DNA from: Rhodamnia argentea
Lineage: Eukaryota; Streptophyta; Magnoliopsida; Myrtales; Myrtaceae
NCBI RefSeq assembly: GCF_020921035.1
Contig: NC_063152.1
Coordinates: forward strand, 27,775,903 to 27,839,902
Direction: 5' to 3'
Length of the DNA: 64,000 nt
Shown here: in pieces, positions 31,861-43,283 of the stretch
Numbering within the stretch: the first letter of the stretch is position 1
Layout: each line of letters begins with the position of its first letter
The notes under the pieces: model-generated
What the model was told of the DNA's origin: nothing
The model's input: the letters and a program-made list of their open reading frames with translations, nothing else
Databases searched by the model: none
Program-made: the position numbers and the translations under genes

Positions 31861-32823
31861 ACGTATCTCATTGATTTGATTGGTATGAGGTTATCGACAA
31901 AAAAGATTTGTTCAAGTCACTTTGCTTCGTTTTGTCCAAGTTACTTCTCTTTTTGTCCAAGCTTCTTCTTTTTTGGTCTCACTTCCTTTTTTTTTTTTTT
32001 TTTTTGGGAAAAAACCACCAAAAACCCCGAACTATGTCAATCGTGACACATTTACCCTAAACTTTTTTTTGTGACACCAAAAATCCCAAACTTTTACTCA
32101 TGTGACACATTTACCCCAAACTTTTTCTTGTGACATTGAAAACCCTAAACTTATACCCGTGTGACATATTTACCCCAAAATATTTTTTTTGTGACATCAA
32201 AAACCCTAAACTTATATTCGCGTGACACATTTACCTCAAAATTTTGAGGTAAATGTGTCATACGAATATAAGTTTAGAGTTTTTAGTGTCATAACAAAAA
32301 GTTTGGGGTAAATGTGTCACACGAGCACAAGTTTGGGGTAAATGTGTCACATGCATATAAGTTTAGGGTTTTTTGTGTCGCAAAGAAAAGTTTGGGGTAA
32401 ATGTGTCACAACGGGCATAGTTTAGGGTTTTTGGTGGCTTTTTCCCTTTTTTTTTTTTTATGAGTTTCGGGAATACCCCTATTCATAGATCCGAGATCCA
32501 CGTCTATGAATTGAAAGGTCCGAATGATCGACTTTGCAACTGGTTGTTAGAATCAATAGGTCTTCAAATCGTTCACTTGAAAAAATGGAAACCATTATTA
32601 TTGGATGATCATGATACTTCCCAAAAAATCGAAATTATTGATCAATAGAGGAACAATATCACCATTTTTGTTTTTTCAATAAGGTATCAAAGTGGATGAT
32701 TGACTTATTCCATACTAGAAATAATAGCAGGAAATCTTTTGATAACATGGATTTCTATTTCTCAATGACATCCTACGATCAAGATAATTGGCCAAATCCC
32801 ATGAAATCAAGAACCGCTTATTG
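31861..32823 (+). pseudogene. ycf2: nuclear plastid DNA: ycf2 fragment, split by a MITE
   Basis: The left part (31861-32005) matches the plastid ycf2 stretch that encodes [19 protein letters not shown], visible here as 'gaggttatcgacaaaaaaga' and repeated 'tttttgtccaagtta' words. After the MITE at 32006-32446, the frame from 32460 reads [20 protein letters not shown] and on to [20 protein letters not shown], which is the next part of ycf2. The similarity continues to about 32823 (frame of FDNTDSYFSM and HDQDNW). Several substitutions and small indels break the frame, so this is a dead nuclear copy. It could have come directly from the plastid or by way of mitochondrial DNA. Confidence 0.88.
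32006..32446. mobile_element. palindromic MITE, probably Mutator-like (copy 2), inserted in ycf2-derived DNA
   Basis: Starts GGGAAAAAACCACCAAAAAC and ends GGTGGCTTTTTCCC, the same termini as the element at 12161-12513. It is longer (441 bp) because it has more internal repeat units of the GTGACACATTTACCCCAAACTT type. Both flanks are runs of T, consistent with a 9-bp all-T target duplication at the poly-T stretch of ycf2. The arms are inverted copies centred near 32245. No coding sequence. Confidence 0.85.
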
Positions 32824-33039
32824 CCTTTTTCTTGGCGAATAACATGTGTAGGTAGCCTAGGAGAATAGAAGCAAGCTACCCTCGCTTACCTCCCATCTAT
32901 ATCTATAAGCCGCAATGGTAAGAGCTAACAATATCGTCGTTCGGGACCGGTGCTCCGCATTCTATTTAGGTTGCGCTCTTACGTAGGCCCCACCTCCAGC
33001 ATTTATCGAATTCGAAAAAAAAGGTTAGAAGAAACGGTT

Positions 33040-33131
33040 TGATCCTCTTATTTTTGTTTCTAGAACCGAGAGATCCGTGAATCGGTATCCTAATCTAATG
33101 CATATAGATACAAATGGTCCAATGGGAGCAA
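33040..33131 (+). pseudogene. ycf2: second ycf2 fragment, out of plastid order
   Basis: The segment contains 'accgagagatccgtgaatcg', 'atgcatatagatacaaatgg' and tccaatgggagcaa. These are the ycf2 bases for the RDPDAYRYKWSNGS region. In the plastid gene this part lies upstream of the fragment at 31861, but here it lies downstream on the same strand. The similarity stops abruptly after 'gggagcaa'. Confidence 0.75.
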
Positions 33132-35224
33132 GATGTGTTTGGAATCAAGTCAAAGTCAACCTCTCGATTAACCTCGCATGAGCATGACATACAATGAAAA
33201 ATTGGAGGCGAGCATCCACTGATATGGTCGAACAGCAGGTGGCCAAATGTCCCAACCCCTTTTGGCGTTGTTGGTTTAGTAACGTCAGAGGCTAGTAACA
33301 CAGCAGCATGACATTATCAAAATTTAGATAAGAAACTTGGGATTCCTTTTCAAGTACTTCCACTTTAGAAAGAGTAAGTAGGAAAAATCATTTGCCAAAG
33401 TGGATAGTCATACTGATGATGGAAGTATTACTCCCTTAAAGAACCATCACCTTCTCGCTAGCTCGACCGCGATAATTAGGGGTCTCTTTTGAATTTTAAC
33501 CCGGGAAAAGAGACTCAAAGATGAAAGACTGATGATCTAATCCGACAGTAAGATACACTACCATATAAAGGATCACTAAAGAAGTGTGGCCATGCGCGCC
33601 CCCTGAACATCTCATTTCATCCTATATCTATGTGTCCGGAATACCACATAGTGCGCTCTAGAGTATCCACTCGATTAGTTTAACGAACAAAATCACTTGT
33701 CTGTATCATTAACAGCAACAGGTCATATTGGAAATTTAGGAGAAGAAGGGCAAATTTAGGAGGGAGGCTACGCATTCGGTCTCCAGGTCAAACCCCCCAC
33801 TCAGTCTTAACTTCCAGGTAACACAGAATGAAGGAGAGAGCACTAGCAGGTGTCCTTTTTGTTATTGAAGTAAAACTAAATCTAACGTTATTCTCAAGGG
33901 TTGACCGATTGGTTATTAATTGTTTAGTCTCATCTTACCTGTCCAACCGAGACAGCTGAACAAGTAAGAAAATACATGAATTCAATGACAAGGTCTGCCT
34001 CGCCTCATCAATTGGATACATACAAGTCATTTCATAAACAAGATGAAGAAGACGGCCACGCGAAGCATCCTTGGATAGATCCCTGAACCAGTGGAAGGGG
34101 AAAGCCAACAAACAAAGAAGAAAAGAAGGGAGACTTTGCCATGTCTGGATGAGGAAGCAACAATCAATCATGGCTTGCTAATTTCATTTTCTGTTGTCAC
34201 TTTCAGCGCGGATCATGCCCTTCTTATCTAATCCCTCTCCAGGACGTAATAGATTGCCTACTTGCCTGATGAATTACGTTACCCCTGGTCGTCGAGCTCA
34301 GCTCCAACCAGCTCCTTCTCTTGGTTTTATTTGCTATTCCGTGTGCCCGCGACAGCCTCATCTTCTTCGCTTATCTTTCTTGGTAAGATGCTTAGCTTAA
34401 TCAAACTATAAATGACCCGATATGACATTGATAATGACGCTAACAAATCCAGTCATCCAAATTACCAAGTCTTTGGCCATTCTATATGGAAAATTTAGCC
34501 ACCAACTATCTAAAACCTCTGTAAGATTCTTTTAGATCATCATGGCTGGGGTGAAGCCTACTCAGATATTCTTGTCTCATCTATCTGTGACTGTCATTTA
34601 GATTGCTTATTGGCCACACATTTCTAATCTAGCTCCATAAGACTATCTTCGAGCACACCTTCATAGATCACTCTGTTCTTCAGATCAACACACTCATCAT
34701 GCCATAACGCTAGAGAGCATTTTCGTGTAGAATAAATGATGCCACAGACGGCACGTATACAACCAAGTCCAAAATCTTGAGGCAACACAGGCTCAAATCC
34801 AATCACCAATTCTTGTTTTCACTTTCCTGGAACATAATGTATTGGGGATGTTTTCAGCAAGAATTTTCAATTTCAGGACTGAAGAGACCTTGTGCATGCC
34901 CCTAGCAATTTAGGAGATAGGCGGAGGTTACATCTCCCTAAGCGAAAAATATCAAAGGAAAGGAGCTGGGATAGGAAGTAGCCTAAACTGAGGCGAGATG
35001 CAATTATTTTACCAGACATAAAGTTACTTTGAGAGTACAATACAGATAGAGAAGCAACGTGTCAAGCTAAGCAGCATTGGCGTCATGATTTTCAGCTGCT
35101 AGGCGCATACACATAGCAAGATGATGCATAGTGCAATCTTCTGATGCTATAATAATGGAACGACCTGATCACTGGCAACTCATACATGGCTTCATCTCAA
35201 CACTCTGATTCTTCAGACTTCTAA
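33132..35224. other. intergenic, unassigned, before cytochrome b5
   Basis: No open frame resembles a known protein. Bases 33400-33720 have a composition unlike the flanks and could be further organelle-derived or repeat DNA, but I could not recognise them. The part just below 35225 should be the 3' UTR of the reverse-strand cytochrome b5 gene. Confidence 0.4.
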
Positions 35225-37141
35225 TTAGTCTGTTTTGCCAAAGTACCTTAGTGCAAATGCGAGGCCCAAGATCAGCAGGGGAACCAAAAACTGCAAGATT
35301 TTTATCACAATCCCAGAAGATTGGACCTGGCCAGAAGGCACCTGCGTTGGTGGAGTGTACTCACTCTTTGCTGGAAGAGTGGAGCAGTCAACTTCGCCGA
35401 TATAATACTTCTCCATCATCTCTCTTGCAGATTCACTATGACCAACATCTTCAAATTCATCAGTTGCATCTTTCCCTACACAACCAAACCAGTGCAATTG
35501 ATAAATAACAATTTATGTCGTCACATCAGTGTGAAATTTAAGGGACTAATATTCGTTTCACCTGTATTGTTTAGTAAGACTTCATCCCCTCCAGGATGAT
35601 CCTCCAGAAAAGGAGTTACCTCATAGACCTAAGACAAAGCCACTTGCTGTTTATATAGTCCCAAAAGAAAACCATAAAATTTCCACATGCCATGTACCAG
35701 AATATGGCTCATAATGTTTAATGCATTTTTAACAGTGATCAACTAATTCAACATCACATCAAGAAACACATTAGAAGGAGAAAAAATTGGATACAAGGAG
35801 TTGTATTTGTATAACGTCCATTATGAATCTGTAAAACCATTCATGTAACTATACAGAAAGCCATCAAAGAATTTTCATTCCGTGTCATTCTCTAACTAAA
35901 GTCCCTTTTGCAAAGGAAATGATCTCAAGAATCATGACAGAAAGGAGAACTCGTTGACAAAACAGATATGAAAAATAAAATAAAAAAAAGATATATTTTT
36001 CATTTCTATCTCACGTTTTACAACACTATCGACTTGTTAAAGAAGCATCAGTCCATTCTATAGATTATTTAGAAAAGCTTCTGTTGGAACAATAGGCAAC
36101 TATAACGGGCATGTATGCTCAAACATGGGGTTAGTGAAACTGGAGAACTGAAGGTACTGAGAGGGCCAAGAATTCTCCACGATATCCACATCAGTGAATT
36201 AAAACATTCAGGTTTGCAAAGGCCAGTAACACTTGATGCAATATGCTGAAAGGGAAATCTAATCATTGCATTAACAAGTGAACAGGTTAGTCGACCAGAG
36301 CAACTAAAAGGAACTCCTCAGGGACATAAATTCTTTTCACTCTCTCAAGCAAAAGTTCCTCCTGGAGTGTTTCAAAAGCTCAGGCCATTACCCAAAGCAG
36401 CTTCCTTCATCAGGAGAATATGCAAAAGAACATATAAGAATGAAGAGGCTTGCCGGAAGCCCTTTGACCTCTAGCTGATATATTTGGTCTAGTAATTATA
36501 AGATACAAGGAGTTCAGAAAAAAGAAAAATCAAAAACAGAAGCCGAAAATAGAAAAAGGACCATAGCAAAAGAATTGCAAGAAGTAGCTTAGCTTAGCTC
36601 AATGGGGCTCGTGCCTCAAGGAGGGAAGATCACCAAGCAATTGAAAGAAAGAAGCTATATAGGCAGATATAGCAACCGCCCAAGATCGTTCTCTACTGAC
36701 GAGTTGAGAGCATTCTCATCCAAACAGTAAAGGGCTAAGAAAGAGAACCTCAATCATCAGAAAAAGGACAATGCATCTTCAGAACCATAGCCTCTGTAAA
36801 CATGCATAGAGGGGTTTCCCAACCCAATCCAAGGTACATTAAGCTACATGGACGGCAGATCTAGAACGATTAATACCGATGGCAGTCCAACAATATAGCA
36901 AGTAATCCGCAAGCGTGCAAGCTCACTGTAATAGAGCACACACAAACAAGAAACGCCCCAACCGAGACTCCACGGGTGATTTGCTCACGATCTTCCCAAT
37001 TACACAATACAGGAAAAATGAGAAATAAGAAAAAGAACGGAAGAAGGAAGTGACCTTGCCAGAGATAATAAGCCAGCAATCGTCGCGGCTGTTGTGGTCA
37101 GCGACCTCATCAAAGGAATGAACTTTAGGATTGGATCCCAT
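35225..37141 (-). CDS. CYTB5: cytochrome b5, tail-anchored ER form
   Basis: Three exons on the reverse strand, 37141-37055, 35628-35562 and 35475-35225, encode 134 residues, the usual length. The heme-binding core runs from [12 protein letters not shown] through [12 protein letters not shown] to [12 protein letters not shown]. The axial heme ligands are His40 in HPGG and His64 in GHS. The C-terminus has one hydrophobic span ([20 protein letters not shown]) followed by the short tail RYFGKTD. This is the tail-anchored arrangement that places the heme domain on the cytosolic side of the ER. Such proteins pass electrons from NADH- or NADPH-dependent reductases to desaturases, hydroxylases and some P450s. 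A GA run lies about 90 bases before the start codon. Nothing in the sequence links it to the nearby P450 functionally. Confidence 0.94.
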
Positions 37142-37229
37142 GTCCCTTCAGTTCACTAACTGCTGCTTCCACAGATCACTTCTCAACGCAACCAGACTCA
37201 AATCTGTCCAAAAAGAACAGAGACACACT

Positions 37230-37251
37230 GAGAGAGAGAGAGAGAGAGAGA
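37230..37251. repeat. (GA)11 microsatellite upstream of cytochrome b5
   Basis: An uninterrupted AG run lies 89-110 bases before the cytochrome b5 start codon. On the gene's strand it reads as a CT-rich leader tract. Confidence 0.85.
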
Positions 37252-37539
37252 TTGCCAAGGACAATATCAATCGACCCAGAAAATTCTTACACAGTAGAGA
37301 GACGGAATGGCCCCTCTGATGAGTTCTTCTTCTTCTTCTTCTTCTCCTTCGTTCCGCCGACGAATTACGACCAACTAGGCAGACTTCATTCTTTCAGGCA
37401 GACTTAACCGCTCTGTGGCTGGCTTCTACAGTTCGTGCCCATTCACTGTGTCTGGTCAACGACAAATAACCAACCAATGGCCTGGTCAATCTCGTTGACC
37501 AAAAAAAAAGAAGACGGGTCAATTTTGTTAACTCTCATT

Positions 37540-38130
37540 TACATCCTATCAACATTTTAAATTTTGCCAAACCTTATAGGAAATTGGCAACGTTAACTTA
37601 AATAATTTACCGACTTTTCCCTTGTTAATAATACAATCTCTTATTCGATTAACTTAAAATCATTTCAAAATTGCTCACTAATGAGTTACCAACTTTTATC
37701 CGTATAACCTATTGAAGTTCTAAATTTATCGATTGTTAGAAGAAATTACCAATCTCCATTTGAGTTACTCATCAATTTTTTCTAAGATTAAATCATCAAT
37801 TAATTTTAGGTTACCAACTTACATTTGATCACTCACCAAACTCTATTAAATTACCAATTCATACATGAAATTTCCAATGTCTCATATGCCTTTTTTTGGG
37901 AATTACAAACTTTTTTTTTTACATAACTTACCAACAATTTAATCTAACAAAATTTTATACCCGATTACCAAAGTTAAGATGAATTGTTGACAACGTTTCT
38001 CCCTTTAAGTTACTAACTAAATCTAAGTGACCAACTTTTGTCCGTTACCTCTGTTGATATACCTGGAAATTATCAACTCCTTAAACGAATTACTAATATA
38101 TATTTGCATTATTTACCAATACTTACCTAC
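37540..38130. repeat. degenerate TTACCAACTT-rich repeat array
   Basis: Over about 590 AT-rich bases, words of the form (A/G)TTACCAA(C/T)TT recur some fifteen to twenty times at irregular spacing, for example 'gagttaccaacttttatccg', 'ggttaccaacttacatttga', 'aaattaccaatctcc' and 'tgaccaacttttgtcc'. The spacing is 15-40 bases. No open frame of note. Similar words occur at 7780-8300 and 1061-1494. Confidence 0.55.
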
Positions 38131-38768
38131 TCTTATATGATATTATCCTCGAGTTGTTTGTTAATACCATAAGCTCTTCTTTTCCCTTCACCCATAAAAC
38201 CTTAGAGGTTATGGGTGGACAAATCCCGTGTCCAAGCACCCGGCAACTCTCTTTTTCATGGTTCGAAAAGTGAATACGTTAAGTATATAAAAAAAAAAAC
38301 TAGGATTTTGTAGATTCCTTACTTATAAATTGTTGTGCAATCGACACGATCACTAAGCAGAAAAGGAAAGTTCATAAATTATGGTACCAGAGTTTCTTGG
38401 AGTTAATGTTGATTCTTGTGTAAAAGTTCACATTCTTTCATTTAATTTCCAATGTCATTTTGGAGTCTGAACACTTCAAAATTGCTTTCTAACTTTTTGC
38501 TGATGTCTCAAGATAAGTTTGGGAAATTGCTGAAATATGATTGTGGGGGTATTTGTGAGATTTAAAAGGGGACATTAGATGTCGTTTGAGAAATCGATCG
38601 TGTACTAAATGCATGGGAAATTGTTTTACTAGGTGTCTTGCTTATTATTGAGTGATGGCAAAATGAATAAGAAATGTCAAAAATTAAAGGATGTGATTTG
38701 AAGTTCTTAAACCTTAGTTGTGATTCATTATCGAAGGATAATGGGTAAGCAAAAGTTGATCTTATCCG

Positions 38769-39175
38769 AGAAAATTACCCAATCATTCCTAAACCTTTTA
38801 TATGGATGTCAACTTAGTCTTAAACTTTTCAATTTTGCTAATTCTGTCCTAAACCATTATACCAAATTCCAATGTAATTCTTCTGGCCAATTTTCGATTG
38901 CTATCGGCGTGATCTGACACATTATTTGAATATGAGATCAATCCCGAGCGTGAGGAATACCCATCCTTTCGAAAGATCATAGCGATTCACTTCCGGTCTT
39001 GAGAAGTGCCGATGTGGCGATCCGGTCATCGTCAATCGTCCATGCCGGTGAAAATTGGCCGGAAGAGCTACATTTGAATTTCGTACAAAGGTTTAGGACT
39101 AAATTGATAAAATCTAAAAGTTTAAAATTAAATTGGTGTCCATATAATAAGTTGAAGACTGATTGAAAAATTTCT
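38769..39175. mobile_element. foldback (MITE-like) inverted repeat
   Basis: The left arm (about 38769-38905) and the reverse complement of the right arm (about 39040-39175) share the same sequence of words: ttcctaaacc, atatggatgtcaa, cttaaacttttcaattttg, cctaaacc, ccaatgtaattcttctggcc. By eye they are about 75% identical, around a unique centre of about 130 bases. I could not identify target duplications, so the class is open. Confidence 0.6.
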
Positions 39176-40084
39176 ACCATCCTATTCGGGTTTATTAAAG
39201 TACTAGCTTGCCTTGATGTAAAACATATGACCGATTAAATAAAGGGTAGGTAGTTAATTATGTAGGAAGTGACTAAACCTAGTATGATAGAACGCCAACA
39301 GACATAGAGCAGTCCTTCAAGTTGGTGGTTCTTGTGGTCGTGGACATGGACAAGAAGTCGATTGTCGTGAGCAAGAAGAGCTTTGAATCCCAAGTTTAGA
39401 CAAATGAATGACCGAGCACGTTGCTTTGTGCCCTAATCAAGAGGACATAAGTACCCCATCATCACGTTCATCAGCTGGTTGGTATTAAACAAAATAACAC
39501 AATCACAATCGCTGTTTAGGTCTGACACAAGGCGCCACATCGACGAGTCAATAATTTTCACATGAAATAAAACCCTAGCAGAGGCTGCAACACAAGATAA
39601 TTCCATTCAGAAGGAAAGCCAAGCGCATCAAACAGCAACAAGAATGGTCGGCAGAGAAGACGTCCGAGTTGTAATCACACCATGGCATCTGCAAAAACAG
39701 CCGGCAGACCTGGAAAAATAAGCCAGTACATGTCCATGACCAAGAACAACGAAGAAAGATGACGACGAAGGTTGTACATGCACATGCAATGACCGGTCGA
39801 TACCGTGATTTCGATAATAATAGCATGATAAAATTTCTTTGGATGTGTAGACAAGTCGACCATCTTGCATGTCTATCTCATTGATCAAAACGAATACATT
39901 AAGTTGAATCAATGACCTAACTTCATATGTACATGTATATATGTATTTAACTAGCGGATCTCAACTTTAAGTGGAAAGTAAGACAGAAAAGATAACAACA
40001 GGATTAACTGCATAACGCCCATTTAATCTCATTTCAACCTTGGTGTGTGTTTTGGTGGAAAAAATGGGGAAGAAACCATACTTT

Positions 40085-40435
40085 ACCTAGATAATGATAC
40101 AAATGGTTCATGAACTTTTTTCCAATATATAATGTGATCCCTGAACTTTTGATTTTTTCAATGTGGTTCCTGAACTTTATCCTAATGTGCAATGTCATCT
40201 CGGAACTTCTAATTTTTTCAATGTGGTCTATGAACTTTTGGTAAATATTCAAATTAGTCCCTTGATTATATAAAAATATCCGATGTCATCATTTCATTAC
40301 TTTAAGTTCAGGGTCAATGCTAAATATGTTTATCTAGTCCAATAATTCGTTTGAATATTTATCGAAAGTTCGGAGATCGCATTGCATAGTCAAAGCTGAA
40401 CGACTATTTGTGTAATTTTTTCAAAGAATAAGGAC
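40085..40435. mobile_element. second foldback (MITE-like) inverted repeat
   Basis: Left words such as atacaaatggttcatgaact, 'atgtgatccctgaactttt' and 'taaatattcaaattagtcc' recur in inverted form at the right end, as seen in 'tcgaaagttcggagatcgca' and 'gaacgactatttgtgt'. The left arm also contains internal tandem units around 'tttttcaatgtggt'. Old and diverged; ends are approximate and no target duplication was found. Confidence 0.5.
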
Positions 40436-41697
40436 AAGTTGTCTATGCCTATAGAGTGGCGGACACCTGGCGGCCCACTGGGCCCACCGTCAAAACTTGA
40501 TCACCAATCAAAGCCACTACCCTGACTTTTTCTTACTTGGATTCATGCTTTGGTACTTTTCTACGAGGGACCCTCTAATCACAGGACTTGTTACTTCAAG
40601 TAGGAAAATGATTATATAAGATCAAACCTCTTACAGGACTGCCCTAAAATGACACTCACGGAGTACGTTTTGTTTATCCAATGTAAGTCTTAAAATTTTT
40701 TTTTTTCATTTATTTATTACGATTTTCAAAGTTTTCTTGACTTATGTATGTTTTTTTCACTACTTCTTATCAATTTTTTTAAGATAAGCCTATCTCCATA
40801 AATTGACTCTGCACTCATACATCAAATTAACATCATGGATGAAATGAGATTGTGCGCCTACTCCGCACCCAACTATGTATTCCTTGACATACTTGTTAGA
40901 AAGAACTATGTATTATATCTTATTGATTTGTTTTGAGAGTAACTTACGATAATAGACAACGTTAATCCAAATACACAAACTTGTGGGTCAAAGGTTTGTC
41001 GGTTTACTTATGTGAAAGGTCTTAGGAAACAATAAAAAGTTATTCACCTATATTCTACAATTGATGTGGTATATGTAGTCAATTTAGCTTTCAGAACTAT
41101 GTGAAGTTTATCTAAGTTTGTGGCATTTCAATGGCCACCCCCGTGGAGCCATTCTTATTGTATAACATGTCTTGTAAGACTTGTCTCCAAAGAATATCTT
41201 ATTGTCGTCTCCTCGTGTCGTCAGCAGCATGACAAGTGAAAACAACCACATTGTAATGTGCACAATTATGCGAGGGACTTGTGTTTTTGGTAGCTTCAAG
41301 TATAAATGTGTATGTCACTGGCTTTGTCATGATTTATGATAAAGGGAAGGAAGTAATATGGCAGATTTAGCACTCAGATTTATAATGGTGAATCAAGTCA
41401 AGACCATCAAGTGTATTTGCTGAAGGGAAGATGGGTGCCCAATGCCAATGTGCTTTTGTCACAGACAGAACAATTTATGACCACTCATTTGGAAGGTTGG
41501 GCATCTTGTACATCAGATCACCATATCATTATCTATCTGTCTCTCCATGGTACAAAAAAGTTCAGTCCTTGTTTTGCACTTTTCTGTCTGTTTTACTTCA
41601 ACGACAAGAGTTGAAAGCTGGGGACTGCTCCTACTCTCGACATATATTGCTTGGAATTTAACAAGCGTTGATGCCTATGGTATTGCACTGATGCAAA
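40436..41697. other. intergenic, 3' of TAC1
   Basis: AT-rich DNA without a recognisable gene. The part near 41500-41697 could contain a last, mostly non-coding exon of the reverse-strand TAC1 gene. Confidence 0.4.
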
Positions 41698-43283
41698 TTA
41701 AAGAAAGAAGGAAAGCAACTTGCCTTGAGGAGATTGAAGGAGAGAGTGGTACTCGTCCTTCTGCTGATTGTTGTTGGTGACAAGGAGTTGGTGAATACAA
41801 CCAGGCTTCATCATTTGATCGTCTTTGTCATTTATCTTGCTCCCCAGCTCGGGATGGATCTTCTTCTTCAACATCTTCCTCATCAACTGCATGCATTGGG
41901 TTGGCATTCACTACATCTAATAATCTTTACCCTTATTTTGTCATTAGTGTTGTTCGTGTCTCCAAGAACAAAAGTACATACTATTTGAGATTGGGTTTGC
42001 TAGCTGCCGGTGTTTACTGTTTACCACCTAAGGAAGTACTTAAGCATGCTAAAAGTGAAAATGAAAAGGAGCTTAAGGATACCACATGTTCGATCCATAA
42101 TACCTCACACTATTTATGTGTATATTCATCTGAATAACTTCAGCAGAGCCAAAATGAAATAACATTGACCTCTAAAAGTGATATAGAGGCTCTCACTTTG
42201 TGGAGATACATACCTTAGCTTGTTGAGAAAAATGACACTCACCCGGTGTAGTTTTCTAGTGGGGCGTGAATCCTCAGACACCATGTGATGAATGAGCTTC
42301 TTGGCAAAAGACTGGCCATCTTTCTTGGTTGAAGCAGGGTCTTTTTTCGCCAACGGCTTGGTGGGTTGATCAACTTCACTTGGATATGGTTTTCCTTTGA
42401 CATCAGAATCTGCTGAGAAGAGGTCGGCCAGGGTCACTCTCTGCCCTTTCTTCTTCTTTTCTTCTTCAAACACCACTCCCTTGGCCAGCTCAACGTTGTC
42501 CACCACCATTGACCTGCGAGGTTTAGCAATCTCATCTGTGTATTGATTCAGTAGTCGCAACTCATCATCGAGGACGAGGTCGTTGTTGCAGAATGTTGTC
42601 AACATCAGAGGGTTCTGTTCCTCGTCCTCCACATTCGGTTCCTCCCGGTCACCAGGATAGTGATGGAGATCATGCTGATATTCTTCCTCTTCCTGACTCT
42701 CATGATGACTCTCCAAGAAGAGCTCATCCTTTTCTTGGTCCAAGGGTTTCAGCGGGTCATAACCAAAAGTTCCAATTGTTAATATCCCGTCTTTCCAACC
42801 ATCCAGCACGCCCGCGAATGTGAGCCCTTCAAGTAATGCTAGCGCATCCGCAGTGATGGATTCAGGATTTTTCACGCTTCGGCCTAGCTCATGATCTGCA
42901 CAAACATTTGAAAAAAAAGAAAGAAAGAAAGAAAGAAAGAAACTTTCAAGTAGTGATCCCGCAACCTTCTGTAAAGTTAGTAACCGCTCTAGAACACCGT
43001 TCCAACGACATTGATGCGCAAAAGCACTCGACAGATGCACGGGATCTGGCAGAGAAGGAACATCATGTCGTCTTTGGGGTAGGGGAAAAATTAGGAAACT
43101 CAAACCTTGGAGGACGTTAGGATTCAACCTCTTCCTCTTTTGCACCCAGTTAAAGATCTGATGAGAGGATGACAGAAAGTGATGAGCAGACTTGGACAGT
43201 ATTAACAAACAAGCTGAGACATGCAAAAGAAAGTCAGGATCGTAATAATAACGGCAGTGGGGGGTGAATGCAAGAACCTTCAT
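41698..43283 (-). CDS. TAC1: TILLER ANGLE CONTROL 1-like protein (IGT/LAZY family)
   Basis: Four coding exons on the reverse strand: 43283-43278, 43157-43106, 42895-42243 and 41886-41698, giving 299 residues. The first coding exon is only ATGAAG, a conserved trait of IGT genes. The spliced N-terminus is MKIFNWVQKRKRLNPNVLQD. The family hallmark is GWKDGILTIGTFGYDPLKPL, followed by an acidic middle, QRVTLADLFSADSD, and the basic block RKLHRLMRKMLKKKIHPELG. MKIFNWV and TLADLF point to TAC1 rather than LAZY1 or DRO1, and no terminal EAR-like LxLEL motif is visible, which also fits TAC1. TAC1 widens branch or tiller angle by opposing LAZY1. The annotated end reads through to a stop at 41698. A CAAG|GCAAGT sequence at about 41724 could instead be a GC-type 5' splice site to a short last exon. 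Intron 2 has a (GAAA)n run. Confidence 0.85.

Noticed and set aside
32460-32648. 62-residue frame as a nuclear gene
   Set aside because: It is a ycf2 fragment continuing from the plastid-derived DNA on the other side of the MITE and is closed by a stop.
42126-43283. TAC1 read as one 385-residue exon
   Set aside because: The continuous frame passes through two introns with clean GT/AG borders. The spliced reading restores the conserved MKIFNWV start and the VLQDHEL junction.
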